Positions 44,272 through 54,000 of a DNA stretch of 64,000 nucleotides are shown here, one piece after another. A program made the translations under genes and the position numbers. The notes below the pieces were generated by a model. That model had not been told where the DNA came from, ran no database searches, and saw only the letters and a program-made list of their open reading frames with translations. Numbering within the stretch: position 1 is the stretch's first letter; the number at the start of each line of letters is the position of its first letter. This DNA is from Deltaproteobacteria bacterium RIFOXYA12_FULL_58_15 (GTDB lineage: Bacteria; Myxococcota; XYA12-FULL-58-9): the NCBI GenBank assembly GCA_001798605.1, contig MGST01000041.1, positions 15,582 through 79,581 of the forward strand, in the 5' to 3' direction.

Positions 44272-46863
44272 TCAGTCCGTGACGGCCTTCTGATCCTCGT
44301 CGTCGAGCTCGGGATCGCGCTTGTAGTCACAATCCTTTTGCGGACAAGATATGGTCACGCCGTCGCGCTTGGTCCACTTGCGAATAAGATAGGAATGGTT
44401 GCAGGTCGGACACGGCCCTTCCACGGGGCGGTTCCACGCAGCGAAAGTGCAGTTGGGATAGCTCGAACAGCCGAAGAATATGCGGCCGCGATTTGAGCGC
44501 CGCTCCACCACATAGCCACCACACTTCTGGGGACAGACAACACCTATCGGCATAGGACGAGTGCCCTTGCAGTCAGGATAGGCCCTGCAGGCGAGGAACT
44601 TCCCATAGCGTCCACGCTTGACCACCATCGAGCCCGCGCACGTAGGACAAACCTCGTCGGTGGTCTGCTCCGGCAAAATTTCGATGGTGCTGTCGACGCG
44701 GCGCTTGTACTCGCGCGTCGTGCGACACTTGGGATAGCCGAGGCAGGCGAGGAACGAACCATTGCGCCCCCACTTGATCACCATGTTTTCGCCGCACTTC
44801 TCGCAGTGGTGCTCAGTCGGGATTTCTTCGCGCTTGACGTTGCGCATCTCGACCTTGGCTTTTTCGACGCTGTCTTTGAAACCTCCGTGATAGAAATCCT
44901 TGAGCAACTCGATCCAATCAACGCTGCCCTCTTCGACCTTGTCGAGTTGCTCCTCCATTCTCGCTGTGAACTCCACATCAAGAATGCGCGGGAACGACAC
45001 CATCAACAGATCGGTAATCAAAAATCCGAGCTCACTCGGATAAAAACGGCCGTCCTCCTTGGTGACGTAGTTACGAGAGACGATTGTGGACATGATGGCA
45101 GCGTAGGTCGATGGTCGACCAATTCCCTGGACCTCAAGCTCTTTGACCAACGAGCTCTCAGAGAAACGCGGCGGTGGCTGCGTAAACTTCTGTTGCGGAT
45201 CGATCTTGTTGCATTGGAGCTGCTCGTTCTCCTCGAGCATCGGCAGAATGCCCTCTTGGGCTTCGGCACCCTTCTCCTCGACTTCCGCGATCTCATCCTC
45301 CACCTCTTCGCCGACACCATAGGCAGCGAGAAAACCGGCAAACTTGAGGACCGAGCCCGTGGAACGCAGAGTGAACCGATCAGCAGCAATGTCGACGGTG
45401 GTTTGGTCGTAGACCGCAGGGACCATTTGACAGGCAACAAACCAACGCCAAATGAGCTGGTAGAGCTTGTTCTGGTCCTTGCTCAGATAGGGTGCGACCT
45501 TTTCCGGCGGGTATTCCATCGAAGTTGGGCGGACCGCTTCGTGGGCATCTTGGGCGCTCTTCTTGCTCTTGTAAATATTCGGCTGCTCAGGAAGGAAGTC
45601 TTTGCCAAAGGCCTGGTCGATGTGCTCTCGGACCGCGACGACCGCCTCTGCGGAAATGCGGGTCGAGTCCGTACGCATGTAGGTAATCAAGCCAACCGAG
45701 CCTTCGGTACCGATTTCCACACCTTCGTAGAGTTGTTGCGCCACCATCATGGTGCGCTTGGCAGTGAACCGCAGGCGATTCGCCGCCTCCTGCTGCAGCT
45801 TGGAAGTGATCAATGGCGGATTGGGTCTGCGACGCCGCTCCTTGCGGATGACCGAATCAACACGAAACTGCGCCTGACTGAGGGTTTTCAACGCCAGGGC
45901 GGCGTGGTCACCGTTGTTCGGCCTAAACTTCTCGCCATTCTCCTTGATGACCTTGGCGAAAAACGGCGGCGGGTTGTCACCGGCGAGCTGACACTCAATG
46001 GCCCAGTATTCCTCTGGCACAAACGCGGCGATTTCGCGTTCCCGCTCGACAACCAGGCGTACCGCCACCGACTGCACCCGGCCGGCGGAGAGCCCGCGCC
46101 GAACCTTGTCCCAAAGGATTGGACTTATCTGGTAACCAACGATGCGATCGAGAATGCGACGGGCCTGTTGCGCTTCGTACTTGGCTTTGTCTAGGGGCGT
46201 TGGATTCTGCAACGCCTCCTGCACCGCCCGCTTGGTGATCTCATTAAAGGTGATGCGATAGATGTGACCTTCGTGCCGCTTGCCGAGTTCATCGGCAATA
46301 TGCCAGGCGATGGCCTCTCCTTCACGGTCGGGGTCAGGGGCTAGATATATGTTCTCAGCGGTCCGCGCAGCGTCTTTGATCTCCTTGATGACCTTGCTCT
46401 TGCCGCGGATCACCTCGTAATTGGGCGTGAACTCGTTGTCGATATCGACACTGAGCTGACTCTTGGGCAGGTCCTTGATGTGGCCCACCGACGCTTTGAC
46501 GGTGTAACCTCGACCTAGATACTTCTTGATGGTCTTGGCCTTGGCAGGGGACTCCACAATCACCAAAGCGCCCTTGCGGACGCTTGCGGTTTTGGCGTTC
46601 TTCTCTGACCCATCATTGGCAACTCGAGACGCAACCGCCGCCTTCGCCACAACTTTCTTCGCTACCGTCTTGTTGGCCTTCTTCTTGGTCGTCTTCTTCT
46701 TGCCCGTTCTGGGCTTTTTCGTCGCTACCTTGCTGGTCTTGACTTTTTTGCCCGGCAACGTGCCACTCTGCGGGAGCTTCCCCGTGGTATCAGCCTCGGT
46801 TGCCGTTTTCGTCAGCGGTTGATCTGTGTTCAGCGCATCCGGCGAATTGGTACTATCAGCCAT
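44272..46863 (-). CDS. topA: DNA topoisomerase I
   Basis: Start 46863 has GAGGTGAG just upstream; a longer open frame exists but has no RBS. The 863-residue protein has a Lys-rich N-terminal extension (about 35-80: KTSKVATKKPRTGKK), then the Toprim domain (ALVIVESPAKAKTIKKYLG, DPDREGEAIAWH), and the catalytic Tyr in YMRTDSTRIS near residue 395. Four C-terminal Cys4-type zinc ribbons end the protein (for example CEKCGENMVIKWGRNGS and CPTCAGSMVVKRGRYGK). It relaxes negative supercoils. The basic extension is unusual in length and probably adds DNA contact. Confidence 0.97.
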   Translation of the reverse strand: MADSTNSPDALNTDQPLTKTATEADTTGKLPQSGTLPGKKVKTSKVATKKPRTGKKKTTKKKANKTVAKKVVAKAAVASRVANDGSEKNAKTASVRKGALVIVESPAKAKTIKKYLGRGYTVKASVGHIKDLPKSQLSVDIDNEFTPNYEVIRGKSKVIKEIKDAARTAENIYLAPDPDREGEAIAWHIADELGKRHEGHIYRITFNEITKRAVQEALQNPTPLDKAKYEAQQARRILDRIVGYQISPILWDKVRRGLSAGRVQSVAVRLVVEREREIAAFVPEEYWAIECQLAGDNPPPFFAKVIKENGEKFRPNNGDHAALALKTLSQAQFRVDSVIRKERRRRPNPPLITSKLQQEAANRLRFTAKRTMMVAQQLYEGVEIGTEGSVGLITYMRTDSTRISAEAVVAVREHIDQAFGKDFLPEQPNIYKSKKSAQDAHEAVRPTSMEYPPEKVAPYLSKDQNKLYQLIWRWFVACQMVPAVYDQTTVDIAADRFTLRSTGSVLKFAGFLAAYGVGEEVEDEIAEVEEKGAEAQEGILPMLEENEQLQCNKIDPQQKFTQPPPRFSESSLVKELEVQGIGRPSTYAAIMSTIVSRNYVTKEDGRFYPSELGFLITDLLMVSFPRILDVEFTARMEEQLDKVEEGSVDWIELLKDFYHGGFKDSVEKAKVEMRNVKREEIPTEHHCEKCGENMVIKWGRNGSFLACLGYPKCRTTREYKRRVDSTIEILPEQTTDEVCPTCAGSMVVKRGRYGKFLACRAYPDCKGTRPMPIGVVCPQKCGGYVVERRSNRGRIFFGCSSYPNCTFAAWNRPVEGPCPTCNHSYLIRKWTKRDGVTISCPQKDCDYKRDPELDDEDQKAVTD

Positions 46864-47129
46864 TCTCACCTCGACAGCGGGCCTTACCCTACGCAGCCCC
46901 CCCGGCGCAAGTGTCTGTGTACAAAGGCAATTTGCCTCAAGTCCAGGGCCGCACAATAAACACAATGTTTTCCGAGTGTTGAGTTCCTTTGTCACTTCTT
47001 CTCGAGGCCCATCTGACAACGGCACAAACGGGCGAGAGAAGAAAAAATGGCAAAAAGGCAGCGCTCGACTGGCAGCGCCGCAGCAACTATCTTGCCGTCG
47101 AGAAAGGGACTCGATACAGGCAGTCGCGA

Positions 47130-47891
47130 ATGCAACACCACCTTTATAGTGCCATGGCGGTCGCCCTCACACTGTGCACGACATGGCCCACCACGGCCCT
47201 CGCCGAAACCTTTGCCGAGCAGGCCGAGCCCGACTTCGCCCTGGCGCTGGTACGGTATCAGGGTTCCTACAATCCTCGCCCCAATGGTTTGGCGAGGCTT
47301 GCGTGGGAGATTCGACGACGGACGAGCATTGCCGTCGATCTCGAAGTGGCCGCTGCAGATCCCGCAACCGACGTCATTTTCGAGTACCCACTCTTGGTAT
47401 GGCAGGGAGACACGGATTTCCCACCCCTCGGTGAAGCCGCTGTGATCCGCCTGCGCCGCCATCTCTCAATGGGCGGAACCCTATTGGTAGACGCCGCCGA
47501 TGGACTCGCCGACGGTGCGTTTCTGCGAGCCGTCAAACGGGATCTCGCCCGCACCTTCCCCGACAAGTCCATAGAGAGAATCCCGAGCAACCACGTCCTC
47601 TACAAATCCTACTATTTGCTCGATCGCCATGGCGGCCGAGTGGCGGCACAGCCATTCCTCGAAGGCCTGTTTGTCGAAAACCGACTCGCCGTTGTCATTA
47701 GCGCCAATGACCTCGCTGGGGCGATGGCGCGCGACGAGTTTGGTCAGTGGGAGTACGACGTCGGGGCTGGTGGAATGGCAACCCGTGAGACAACCTTCCG
47801 ACTTGGCGTCAATCTGGTGATGTACGCCCTTTGCCTCGACTACAAAGAGGACCAGGTTCACATCCCCTTCATCCTGCAAAGGCGGCGGTGA
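47130..47891 (+). CDS. DUF4159 protein
   Basis: The frame extends further upstream, but ATG 47130 leads directly into a signal-like helix (SAMAVALTLCTTWPTTALA); ATG 47154 is another option. The 253-residue product has the DUF4159 core: FALALVRYQGSYNPRPNGL, the strand PLLVWQG, and RLRRHLSMGGTLLVDAADG. Members are periplasmic and usually occur in clusters with MoxR-type ATPases, DUF58 and VWA/GATase membrane proteins. Here the membrane protein gene starts 4 bp downstream. The function is unknown. Confidence 0.8.
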   Translation: MQHHLYSAMAVALTLCTTWPTTALAETFAEQAEPDFALALVRYQGSYNPRPNGLARLAWEIRRRTSIAVDLEVAAADPATDVIFEYPLLVWQGDTDFPPLGEAAVIRLRRHLSMGGTLLVDAADGLADGAFLRAVKRDLARTFPDKSIERIPSNHVLYKSYYLLDRHGGRVAAQPFLEGLFVENRLAVVISANDLAGAMARDEFGQWEYDVGAGGMATRETTFRLGVNLVMYALCLDYKEDQVHIPFILQRRR

Positions 47892-47895
47892 GCTG

Positions 47896-50157
47896 GTGCT
47901 CGAAGCGACCTACAACGATTGGACATTGGTGTCCTTGTCGCCGCTCACGCGGAATTTCCAGATCATTGCCATCATCGCGGTCATCGCCGCGTGCTCCACG
48001 GTGCTTTGGAGCTACCGCCAGAGCCGACGCCGATGGCCACTGACGTTCTTGCGCCTCTGTGCGGCTGTGCTCATCATCGGCTTTTTCATCGAACCGGCCC
48101 TACAGCTGCGAGTGGTACGCAAGGTGAGAAATCGACTCGCCATTGTCGTCGACCGCTCTGTGAGCATGGCACTCAAGACCGCGACTGGGCGCTCACGCCA
48201 TGAGCATGTCCTCGCGCGACTGCAAGCAGATGCCGATGATCTCACTTCCCTGGGCGAATCCCATGTCGTCGAGCTTTTCGACCTCGAGGGTCCCTTGACC
48301 AACGACGCGCTCGTGACGCCGCCCAACGGCGACCGCACTGACTTGCTCACCGCTCTCGAATCTGCGCGCGACACCGGCACTGGACGCCCGTTGGCCGGCA
48401 TTGTCCTCTTCTCCGATGGTGCCGATAACGCAGATCTAGAGCACTTCAAAAAGAATGGTCTCTCCAGTGCCGCACGCGAGCGACTCGAGCACCTCGGAGC
48501 ACCAGTCAACGTCGTCGAGGTCACCGCAAGTGATGCCTTCAAAGATGTCGCGGTGGTCGATGTTCGCACCGACGAGTTTGCGTTTGTACACAACACCTTG
48601 GAGATCGACGTCTACATCGAAACTACCGGGTTCAACACTCCCACCTTGCCTGTCACCCTGCGCCGTGAAGGCGTGGTGGTGGCAACGCAGGAAGCGGTTG
48701 CAATCCCTGGAGAAACCCTGGTGGTACACTTCGCGACCAAGCCCGACAAGATTGGCAGTTTCGTCTACTCGGTGAGTGTGCCATCCTTCGCGGGCGAAGC
48801 GATCGCCACCAACAACGAGCGTTCCTTCGTCCTGCAGGTGATCCGCGACAAGATTCGCGTCTTACAAGTCGCTGGCCGGCCGAGTTGGGACGAGCGGTTT
48901 CTGCGGCAACACCTCAAAGAAAATCCCAACGTTGATCTCATCTCCTTCTTCATCCTGCGCTCGCCCACCGACGACCCCGCCGCACCGGAAGAGGAGCTGG
49001 CGCTCATCCCCTTCCCCGTCAACGAGTTGTTCACCACTGAGCTCGAGTCCTTCGACGTCATCATTTTTCAGAATTTCGATTACCGCTTGTACAATATGGA
49101 TCAATATCTTCAAAATATCCGAGACAAGGTTTTTGGCGGCCTCGGTTTCGTCATGATCGGCGGCAACGAGAGCTTCTCCGGCGGTGGGTATGCCGGAACG
49201 CCCATTGATGAGATTGTGCCCTTGCGCATGGATGCCGGCGAGCTTAGTCGCGACAAGGTCTCCCCGGTGATCACCACGGCCGGCAGACGCCATCCGACCA
49301 CCGACCTGGCCCGGGGATCCGGGAGCAACGAACGACTGTGGCAGCAGCTGCCCGGTTGGACGTCTCTCAACCGTACCGGCGGTTTGGTCCATGGTGCCAC
49401 AGCGTTGGTTGCCGACGCGTCCCTGCGCAGTCTCGACGGCGAGCCGGCCCCCTTGGTGGCGGTCATGGACGCAGGCCAAGGCAGATCCATGGCCATCGCC
49501 ACCGACTCGATGTGGCGTTGGCGTTTTGCCATGCACAAAGATGGCGGCGCTGCCGAGCGCGCCTACCATCGTTTCTGGTCCAACGCCCTGCATTGGTTGG
49601 TGCGCGACCCCGAGCACTCGCGCATCAGAGTCGTACCTTCAAAACGTCGTTTCGACCGCGGCGAGAAGGTAGATGTGAGCTTCATCGTCCGCGGCAGCGA
49701 TTACCAGCCGGTCCCCTTCGCGCAGTTGCGAGTCGCATTGGATCAGGAGTTCTCGGGATCGCACCTCGACGATGTGCTCACCGGCGAAGCCGGCACCGCC
49801 CAAAAGAATTATGAAGATCTCCCTGCCGGCGCTTATCGGATCTCCGCCGAGGCCACCGCCGCTGGTGAATCACTGGGCAAGGGAGCGGCCGTATTTCTCA
49901 TAGAGGACAGGTCCCTGGAGCTCGACCGCGGTGCCCCCCGGCCTGAGGTGCTCGAGGCCATCGCCAGAACCACCAAGGGCAGATCCCTGCCCTTGGATGG
50001 CAACCTGTGGGAAGCCCTCCAGGTCGTCGACCCCGACGTCGTCGAGGTGGATCAGCGTCGCAACATCGAGCTGTGGGACAACGCCTGGGCCCTCCTCATT
50101 GCCGTCGCCCTGTTGGCTCTGGAGTGGGCCATGCGCCGGCGATTCGGCTACCTCTGA
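47896..50157 (+). CDS. Membrane protein with VWA-like and glutamine-amidotransferase-like domains
   Basis: This 753-residue protein starts at GTG. Two membrane helices lie near the N-terminus (IIAIIAVIAACSTVLW; LCAAVLIIGFFIEPALQL). A VWA-like domain with MIDAS motif DRSVS (residues about 87-91) and FSDGAD follows, then an inserted beta domain. A GATase1-like domain contains FGGLGFVMIGGNESFSGG and no obvious catalytic Cys. One membrane helix ends the protein (WALLIAVALLALEW). This is the architecture of the membrane partner in MoxR/DUF58/DUF4159 clusters. Translational coupling with DUF4159 is likely from the 4-bp gap. Confidence 0.85.
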   Translation: MLEATYNDWTLVSLSPLTRNFQIIAIIAVIAACSTVLWSYRQSRRRWPLTFLRLCAAVLIIGFFIEPALQLRVVRKVRNRLAIVVDRSVSMALKTATGRSRHEHVLARLQADADDLTSLGESHVVELFDLEGPLTNDALVTPPNGDRTDLLTALESARDTGTGRPLAGIVLFSDGADNADLEHFKKNGLSSAARERLEHLGAPVNVVEVTASDAFKDVAVVDVRTDEFAFVHNTLEIDVYIETTGFNTPTLPVTLRREGVVVATQEAVAIPGETLVVHFATKPDKIGSFVYSVSVPSFAGEAIATNNERSFVLQVIRDKIRVLQVAGRPSWDERFLRQHLKENPNVDLISFFILRSPTDDPAAPEEELALIPFPVNELFTTELESFDVIIFQNFDYRLYNMDQYLQNIRDKVFGGLGFVMIGGNESFSGGGYAGTPIDEIVPLRMDAGELSRDKVSPVITTAGRRHPTTDLARGSGSNERLWQQLPGWTSLNRTGGLVHGATALVADASLRSLDGEPAPLVAVMDAGQGRSMAIATDSMWRWRFAMHKDGGAAERAYHRFWSNALHWLVRDPEHSRIRVVPSKRRFDRGEKVDVSFIVRGSDYQPVPFAQLRVALDQEFSGSHLDDVLTGEAGTAQKNYEDLPAGAYRISAEATAAGESLGKGAAVFLIEDRSLELDRGAPRPEVLEAIARTTKGRSLPLDGNLWEALQVVDPDVVEVDQRRNIELWDNAWALLIAVALLALEWAMRRRFGYL

Positions 50158-50217
50158 CCTTTCCTCACCACCAAACCCGCCGACTTGCGTTGCGATTCTA
50201 GCCAAACCAAGAGCAGG

Positions 50218-51351
50218 CTACCTCAACACGATGACCCCCCCATGCAACAGGCGGCGCAGAGTCTTGAGGGTCTCGCGCTCGCTCATCGAGCTCACCATGA
50301 TGAGGCTGCCAACGTCCATGTGAGCGCTCAATCGGTCGACAAGGAAACGCTCCTCTGGACGAAGGCGCAGCCGGCCGAGTCCGGCCTCATTGGCAGCCAG
50401 TGTTGGTACCTTGACAGGGGGCAAGACAGAGTACAGGTCTTTGAGCTGCTCCTGCAGGGTCTCACGCAGAACCGCGCGCGGCTGTTCTTCATCGGGCCGC
50501 AGGCGTACCGCAACCTCCATGAGCGCCACCGCCTCATCGAATTGCCCCGCTTGGCGCATCACGTCCGCTTGCACCAACAGTCTCTCTATGCGACTCGGCT
50601 CGCTGCGCTGATCGCCGCTGTCTGCGACCGCACTGATCGACACCGCGTCAATTCTCTCCAACGCAGCCAACGCCCGCAGAACCGCAGGTATCGGTGCCCG
50701 CAGCTCGAGGCAAATATCGGTGACAGATTGTCCGGCGCTGAGACTCGCAAGAATTCGCCGCTCCCGCACACCCAGTGTCTCAATGGGCGGGAGACAGTCG
50801 TGGTGAATCTCCACACGAACTTCATCAGAGGGAAACCGCTCGCGGATCTGTTGCCACTCGTCTTGGCGACGCGCCCCCTCCATCAACAGATGGTTGACAT
50901 CGAGATTGAGTGACAACTTCTCACCAACCTCGTCTAGCTCAAGATCGAGACCACGGGCAGCCACATCGCTGAAGACGAACTCTCCAGGCAAATCGAGAAA
51001 GAGGTCATAGATTGATTCGCAGGCGAGCTCCGCGAGACACTCTTGCAACTGTTCTTCGGTGAGCAGATTGCAGGCCAACAGGGAGCGGTGCAAAGTTACG
51101 TCGTGGTGGCGCTTGTACTGCATCGCGCCGCGTAGGTCTTCCTCAGTGAGCAATCCGCTTGTAACGACAATGTGCCCAAGATTATCGCGAAGCTCGGGCC
51201 CCGTGTAACCGGTGACCTGACCCTGTTCCAACAACAGCTCCCATTCATTGCCGTCTCGAGTCACAACGAGACTGCCTGAGCGCGCCGTCGTCTTCACCCA
51301 CCCGAGCAAGTCGGAGAGTGGCATGGTTTGCAGTGAGCCTAGGATAGCCAT
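50218..51351 (-). CDS. DUF4388 (PATAN-type) signalling protein
   Basis: The 377-residue cytoplasmic protein opens with MAILGSLQTMPLSDLLGWV, the start of a DUF4388 domain (about 1-110: GSLVVTRDGNEWELLLEQG, LLTEEDLRGAMQ, LLTEEQLQECLAEL, SIYDLFLDLPGEFVF). A winged-helix-like stretch (LGVRERRILASLSAGQSV) and a TPR-like helical part follow. DUF4388 proteins are common in Myxococcota and are linked to signal transduction; the biochemical role is not established. The 51352-51497 gap to trmFO holds nothing I can support. Confidence 0.83.
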   Translation of the reverse strand: MAILGSLQTMPLSDLLGWVKTTARSGSLVVTRDGNEWELLLEQGQVTGYTGPELRDNLGHIVVTSGLLTEEDLRGAMQYKRHHDVTLHRSLLACNLLTEEQLQECLAELACESIYDLFLDLPGEFVFSDVAARGLDLELDEVGEKLSLNLDVNHLLMEGARRQDEWQQIRERFPSDEVRVEIHHDCLPPIETLGVRERRILASLSAGQSVTDICLELRAPIPAVLRALAALERIDAVSISAVADSGDQRSEPSRIERLLVQADVMRQAGQFDEAVALMEVAVRLRPDEEQPRAVLRETLQEQLKDLYSVLPPVKVPTLAANEAGLGRLRLRPEERFLVDRLSAHMDVGSLIMVSSMSERETLKTLRRLLHGGVIVLR

Positions 51352-51497
51352 ATCTAGAACAACTTATTCCTGTTTGAAGTGTTATTGTAGTCCTGATTTA
51401 CGGAGTGTAGCTCAGCCGTGTTAGTCTCGACCAACGAAATCTTATTATTCGCATCGGCGCTGTTCCCACTCGCACCCGTGGTGTTCTCAGTAATTCC

Positions 51498-52838
51498 ATG
51501 CGAGAGGTAGGCGAAATTTCAGTTGTGGGCGGCGGACTCGCCGGCGTCGAGGTGGCGTGGCAACTCGCCGAAGGCGGGTCCATCGTCCGTCTCGTGGAGA
51601 TGAAGCCCCTCGAACGAAGTCCCGCGCACAAGAGTGACTTGCTGGCTGAGCTCGTCTGCTCCAATTCACTGCGCTCCAACAATCCGAATAATGCGGTCGG
51701 ACTGCTCAAGCGAGAAATGGCCCGACTTGGCTCCATCGTCATTCGTTGCGCCGAACAGACCCAGGTGCCAGCGGGAGACGCCCTCGCGGTCAACCGGGCC
51801 GATTTCAGCGCCGCGGTGACACGCGCCATCTCCGAACATCCACGCATCCGTCGGCAAACCCGCTGCATCGTCGATCTGCCGGCGTGCGAGCCGCACGTGG
51901 TTGCCACGGGACCCTTGACCGCAGCCGCTCTCGCCCGTGACATTGCAGAGAAGACCGGGAGCGACCGGATGTTCTTCTATGATGCCATTGCCCCCATCGT
52001 CAGCGGCGACAGCATCGACAGGGACATCGTCTTCGCTGCTTCCCGCTACGGCAAAGGGGATGGGGACGATTACCTCAACTGTCCCCTGGGCAAAGACGAG
52101 TACGAATCCTTCATCGATTCCTTGCTCGCCGCGGAATGCATGCCACTGCACGACTTCGAAGAGCCAAAATACTTTGCCGGTTGCATGCCGGTCGAAGTGG
52201 TGGCTGCCGACGGCCGTGAGTCGCTCCGATTTGGCACGATGAAGCCCGTGGGCCTCACCGACCCTCGCACTGGCCGGCGCCCCTACGCCGTCGTGCAGCT
52301 GCGTCAGGAGGACAAAGCCGGACAGTCCTTCAACCTGGTCGGCTTCCAAACCAAGCTCAAGCACCCGGATCAACGCCACGTCTTTCGCATGATCCCGGGC
52401 CTGCACAACGCCGAGTTTCTGCGGCTCGGTGGCGTACACCGCAACACATTCATTGACGCTCCAGCCCTGCTCGACGAGCGCATGCGTCTGCGTGGTCACG
52501 AACACGTCCGTCTCGCCGGTCAGCTCACTGGCGTCGAGGGCTATGTGGAGAGCGCCGCCCACGGTTTGCTGGTGGGCTATTTGTACGCGCGAGAGCTTGC
52601 CGGCAAAGAAGTCGTGCCCCCACCCCCTGAGACGGCCCTGGGTGCCCTCTACGAGCACGTCCGCGGTAACCTGCGCTTGCCCAATCGCCCCTACGAGCCG
52701 CAAAACATCAATTGGGGAATGTTCCCGCCGCCGCCACCAGAGGTGCGCAAACGCGAGGTCAAACAGGCTCGAGCCGACCGTGCCATCAAAGTTTTCGCCG
52801 CCTGGGCGGCGGAGCAGGGTCTTGACAGCAGTACCTGA
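51498..52838 (+). CDS. trmFO: tRNA (uracil-54-C5)-methyltransferase, folate/FAD-dependent
   Basis: The 446-residue flavoprotein has the FAD-binding GGGLAG near residue 11, VEMKPLERSPAHKSDLLAELVCSN, then YDAIAPIVSGDSID, YLNCPL, and the catalytic-Cys region YFAGCMPVEV. It ends with GLLVGYLYARELAG and NINWGMFPP. TrmFO methylates U54 of tRNAs using methylene-THF and FADH2. The downstream gene is xerC-like, an order also found in many bacteria including Firmicutes. Confidence 0.96.
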   Translation: MREVGEISVVGGGLAGVEVAWQLAEGGSIVRLVEMKPLERSPAHKSDLLAELVCSNSLRSNNPNNAVGLLKREMARLGSIVIRCAEQTQVPAGDALAVNRADFSAAVTRAISEHPRIRRQTRCIVDLPACEPHVVATGPLTAAALARDIAEKTGSDRMFFYDAIAPIVSGDSIDRDIVFAASRYGKGDGDDYLNCPLGKDEYESFIDSLLAAECMPLHDFEEPKYFAGCMPVEVVAADGRESLRFGTMKPVGLTDPRTGRRPYAVVQLRQEDKAGQSFNLVGFQTKLKHPDQRHVFRMIPGLHNAEFLRLGGVHRNTFIDAPALLDERMRLRGHEHVRLAGQLTGVEGYVESAAHGLLVGYLYARELAGKEVVPPPPETALGALYEHVRGNLRLPNRPYEPQNINWGMFPPPPPEVRKREVKQARADRAIKVFAAWAAEQGLDSST

Positions 52839-52935
52839 CTCTCATTCCGATCCGATCCGATCCGACCTGACCGAGCCGCTGCCGTAATCATGCCAGAAGC
52901 TTGGGAATGATCGCCTGAGTCGTTATCATGAAAAC

Positions 52936-53814
52936 GTGGAAACACTGTTAGACAACTTCGGCGCGTTTCTGCGTCAAGAGCGCCGCTATTCCGAGCACAC
53001 GGCGCGTAGCTACACAACTGACGTCAGAGCCGCCATGGCGTACGCAACCGAGCATGGACGCGAATCGCCCGAACGTTGGACCACGGACCTGTTGCGCGGT
53101 CACCTCGCTCGATGTCGCCGCCCCGATGGCTCTCGTCTCAGCGCAGCTTCCTTGGCACGCAAGCAGAGTGCTCTACGAACTTTTTTTGGTTGGCTCAAGC
53201 GCCAACATCCAGATGTCGGCGATCCCACCGCCGCCTTGCGCGCCCCGAAGATCGCCAAGCCCTTACCAAGGGCTCTCGACGCTGACGCGGTCATGGCCAT
53301 GCTTCAACCCCCGCAGGGCAACGACATCAAAGCACTGCGCGACCACGCGGCCCTGCTCCTGCTCTACGGCCTGGGACTACGTGTCAGCGAAGTAGCCTCG
53401 CTGTTGGATGTCGATCTCGATCTTGCCCGCCACGTTGCGCGAGTGCAGGGCAAAGGCAGCAAGCAGCGCGATGTGCCCATACCGGCCGGATGTATCCCGG
53501 CGCTCGCCGCCTACCGGGCGTTGCGACCTGCCACGGCCGGAACACGATTTCTCGTGGGTCAAAATGACGGCGGTCTCGCGACCCGTACCATCGCTCGAAT
53601 GGTCGATGGTGCCGCCCTGAGGGCGCTCGGCCGACATGCATCCCCACACCAGCTCCGCCATTCCTTTGCCACACATCTGTTGGCGGGCGGCGCGAATCTC
53701 CGAGAGATCCAAACCCTGCTCGGCCATGAAAACCTGTCAACCACCCAACGCTACACCAAAGTAGGGATCGACCGACTCTTCGCCATCTATGACAAGGCCC
53801 ACCCACGGGCCTGA
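52936..53814 (+). CDS. xerC: Tyrosine recombinase XerC/XerD
   Basis: The 292-residue protein has an N-terminal SAM-like DNA-binding domain (FGAFLRQERRYSEHTARSY) and a catalytic domain with Arg in LRVSEVASLL (near residue 148), Lys in VQGKGSKQRDVP, HxxR in HQLRHSFATHLL (near 238), His in LLGHENLS (near 264) and nucleophile Tyr in RYTKV (near 273). XerC/XerD resolve chromosome dimers at dif sites. It is a general housekeeping recombinase rather than an integrase, judging from its position after trmFO and the absence of mobile genes. Confidence 0.95.
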   Translation: METLLDNFGAFLRQERRYSEHTARSYTTDVRAAMAYATEHGRESPERWTTDLLRGHLARCRRPDGSRLSAASLARKQSALRTFFGWLKRQHPDVGDPTAALRAPKIAKPLPRALDADAVMAMLQPPQGNDIKALRDHAALLLLYGLGLRVSEVASLLDVDLDLARHVARVQGKGSKQRDVPIPAGCIPALAAYRALRPATAGTRFLVGQNDGGLATRTIARMVDGAALRALGRHASPHQLRHSFATHLLAGGANLREIQTLLGHENLSTTQRYTKVGIDRLFAIYDKAHPRA

Positions 53815-54000
53815 GGCCATCCATTATTCCCCAGGGGCCCAACACCAGTCGTTCGCATGACATTCCTTGAAATATTCCCGAGGGGTGAGGCGTCCCATCA
53901 GCAATCGGTCGTACGTCTTGATTTGACCGTTGGTATCGCGTCTATATTGGCGGCGTGGAGCGGTCGCCGAAAACCGCGTCAATCAACATTGGAGGATTTT

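Noticed and set aside
44806-46194. Long open frame (462 codons) antisense to topA
   Set aside because: Codons mirror topA on the other strand, and topA has clear catalytic motifs and zinc ribbons; the antisense product has no recognisable domain.
51400-51440. GTAGCTCAGC-like segment that resembles a tRNA D arm
   Set aside because: No acceptor stem, anticodon loop or T arm can be folded around it.
51666-52703. Open frame of 345 codons antisense to trmFO
   Set aside because: It is a shadow of trmFO, whose FAD and Cys motifs are intact.
52845-52867. Short CGATC-type repeat after trmFO
   Set aside because: Only three short units; too short to interpret.
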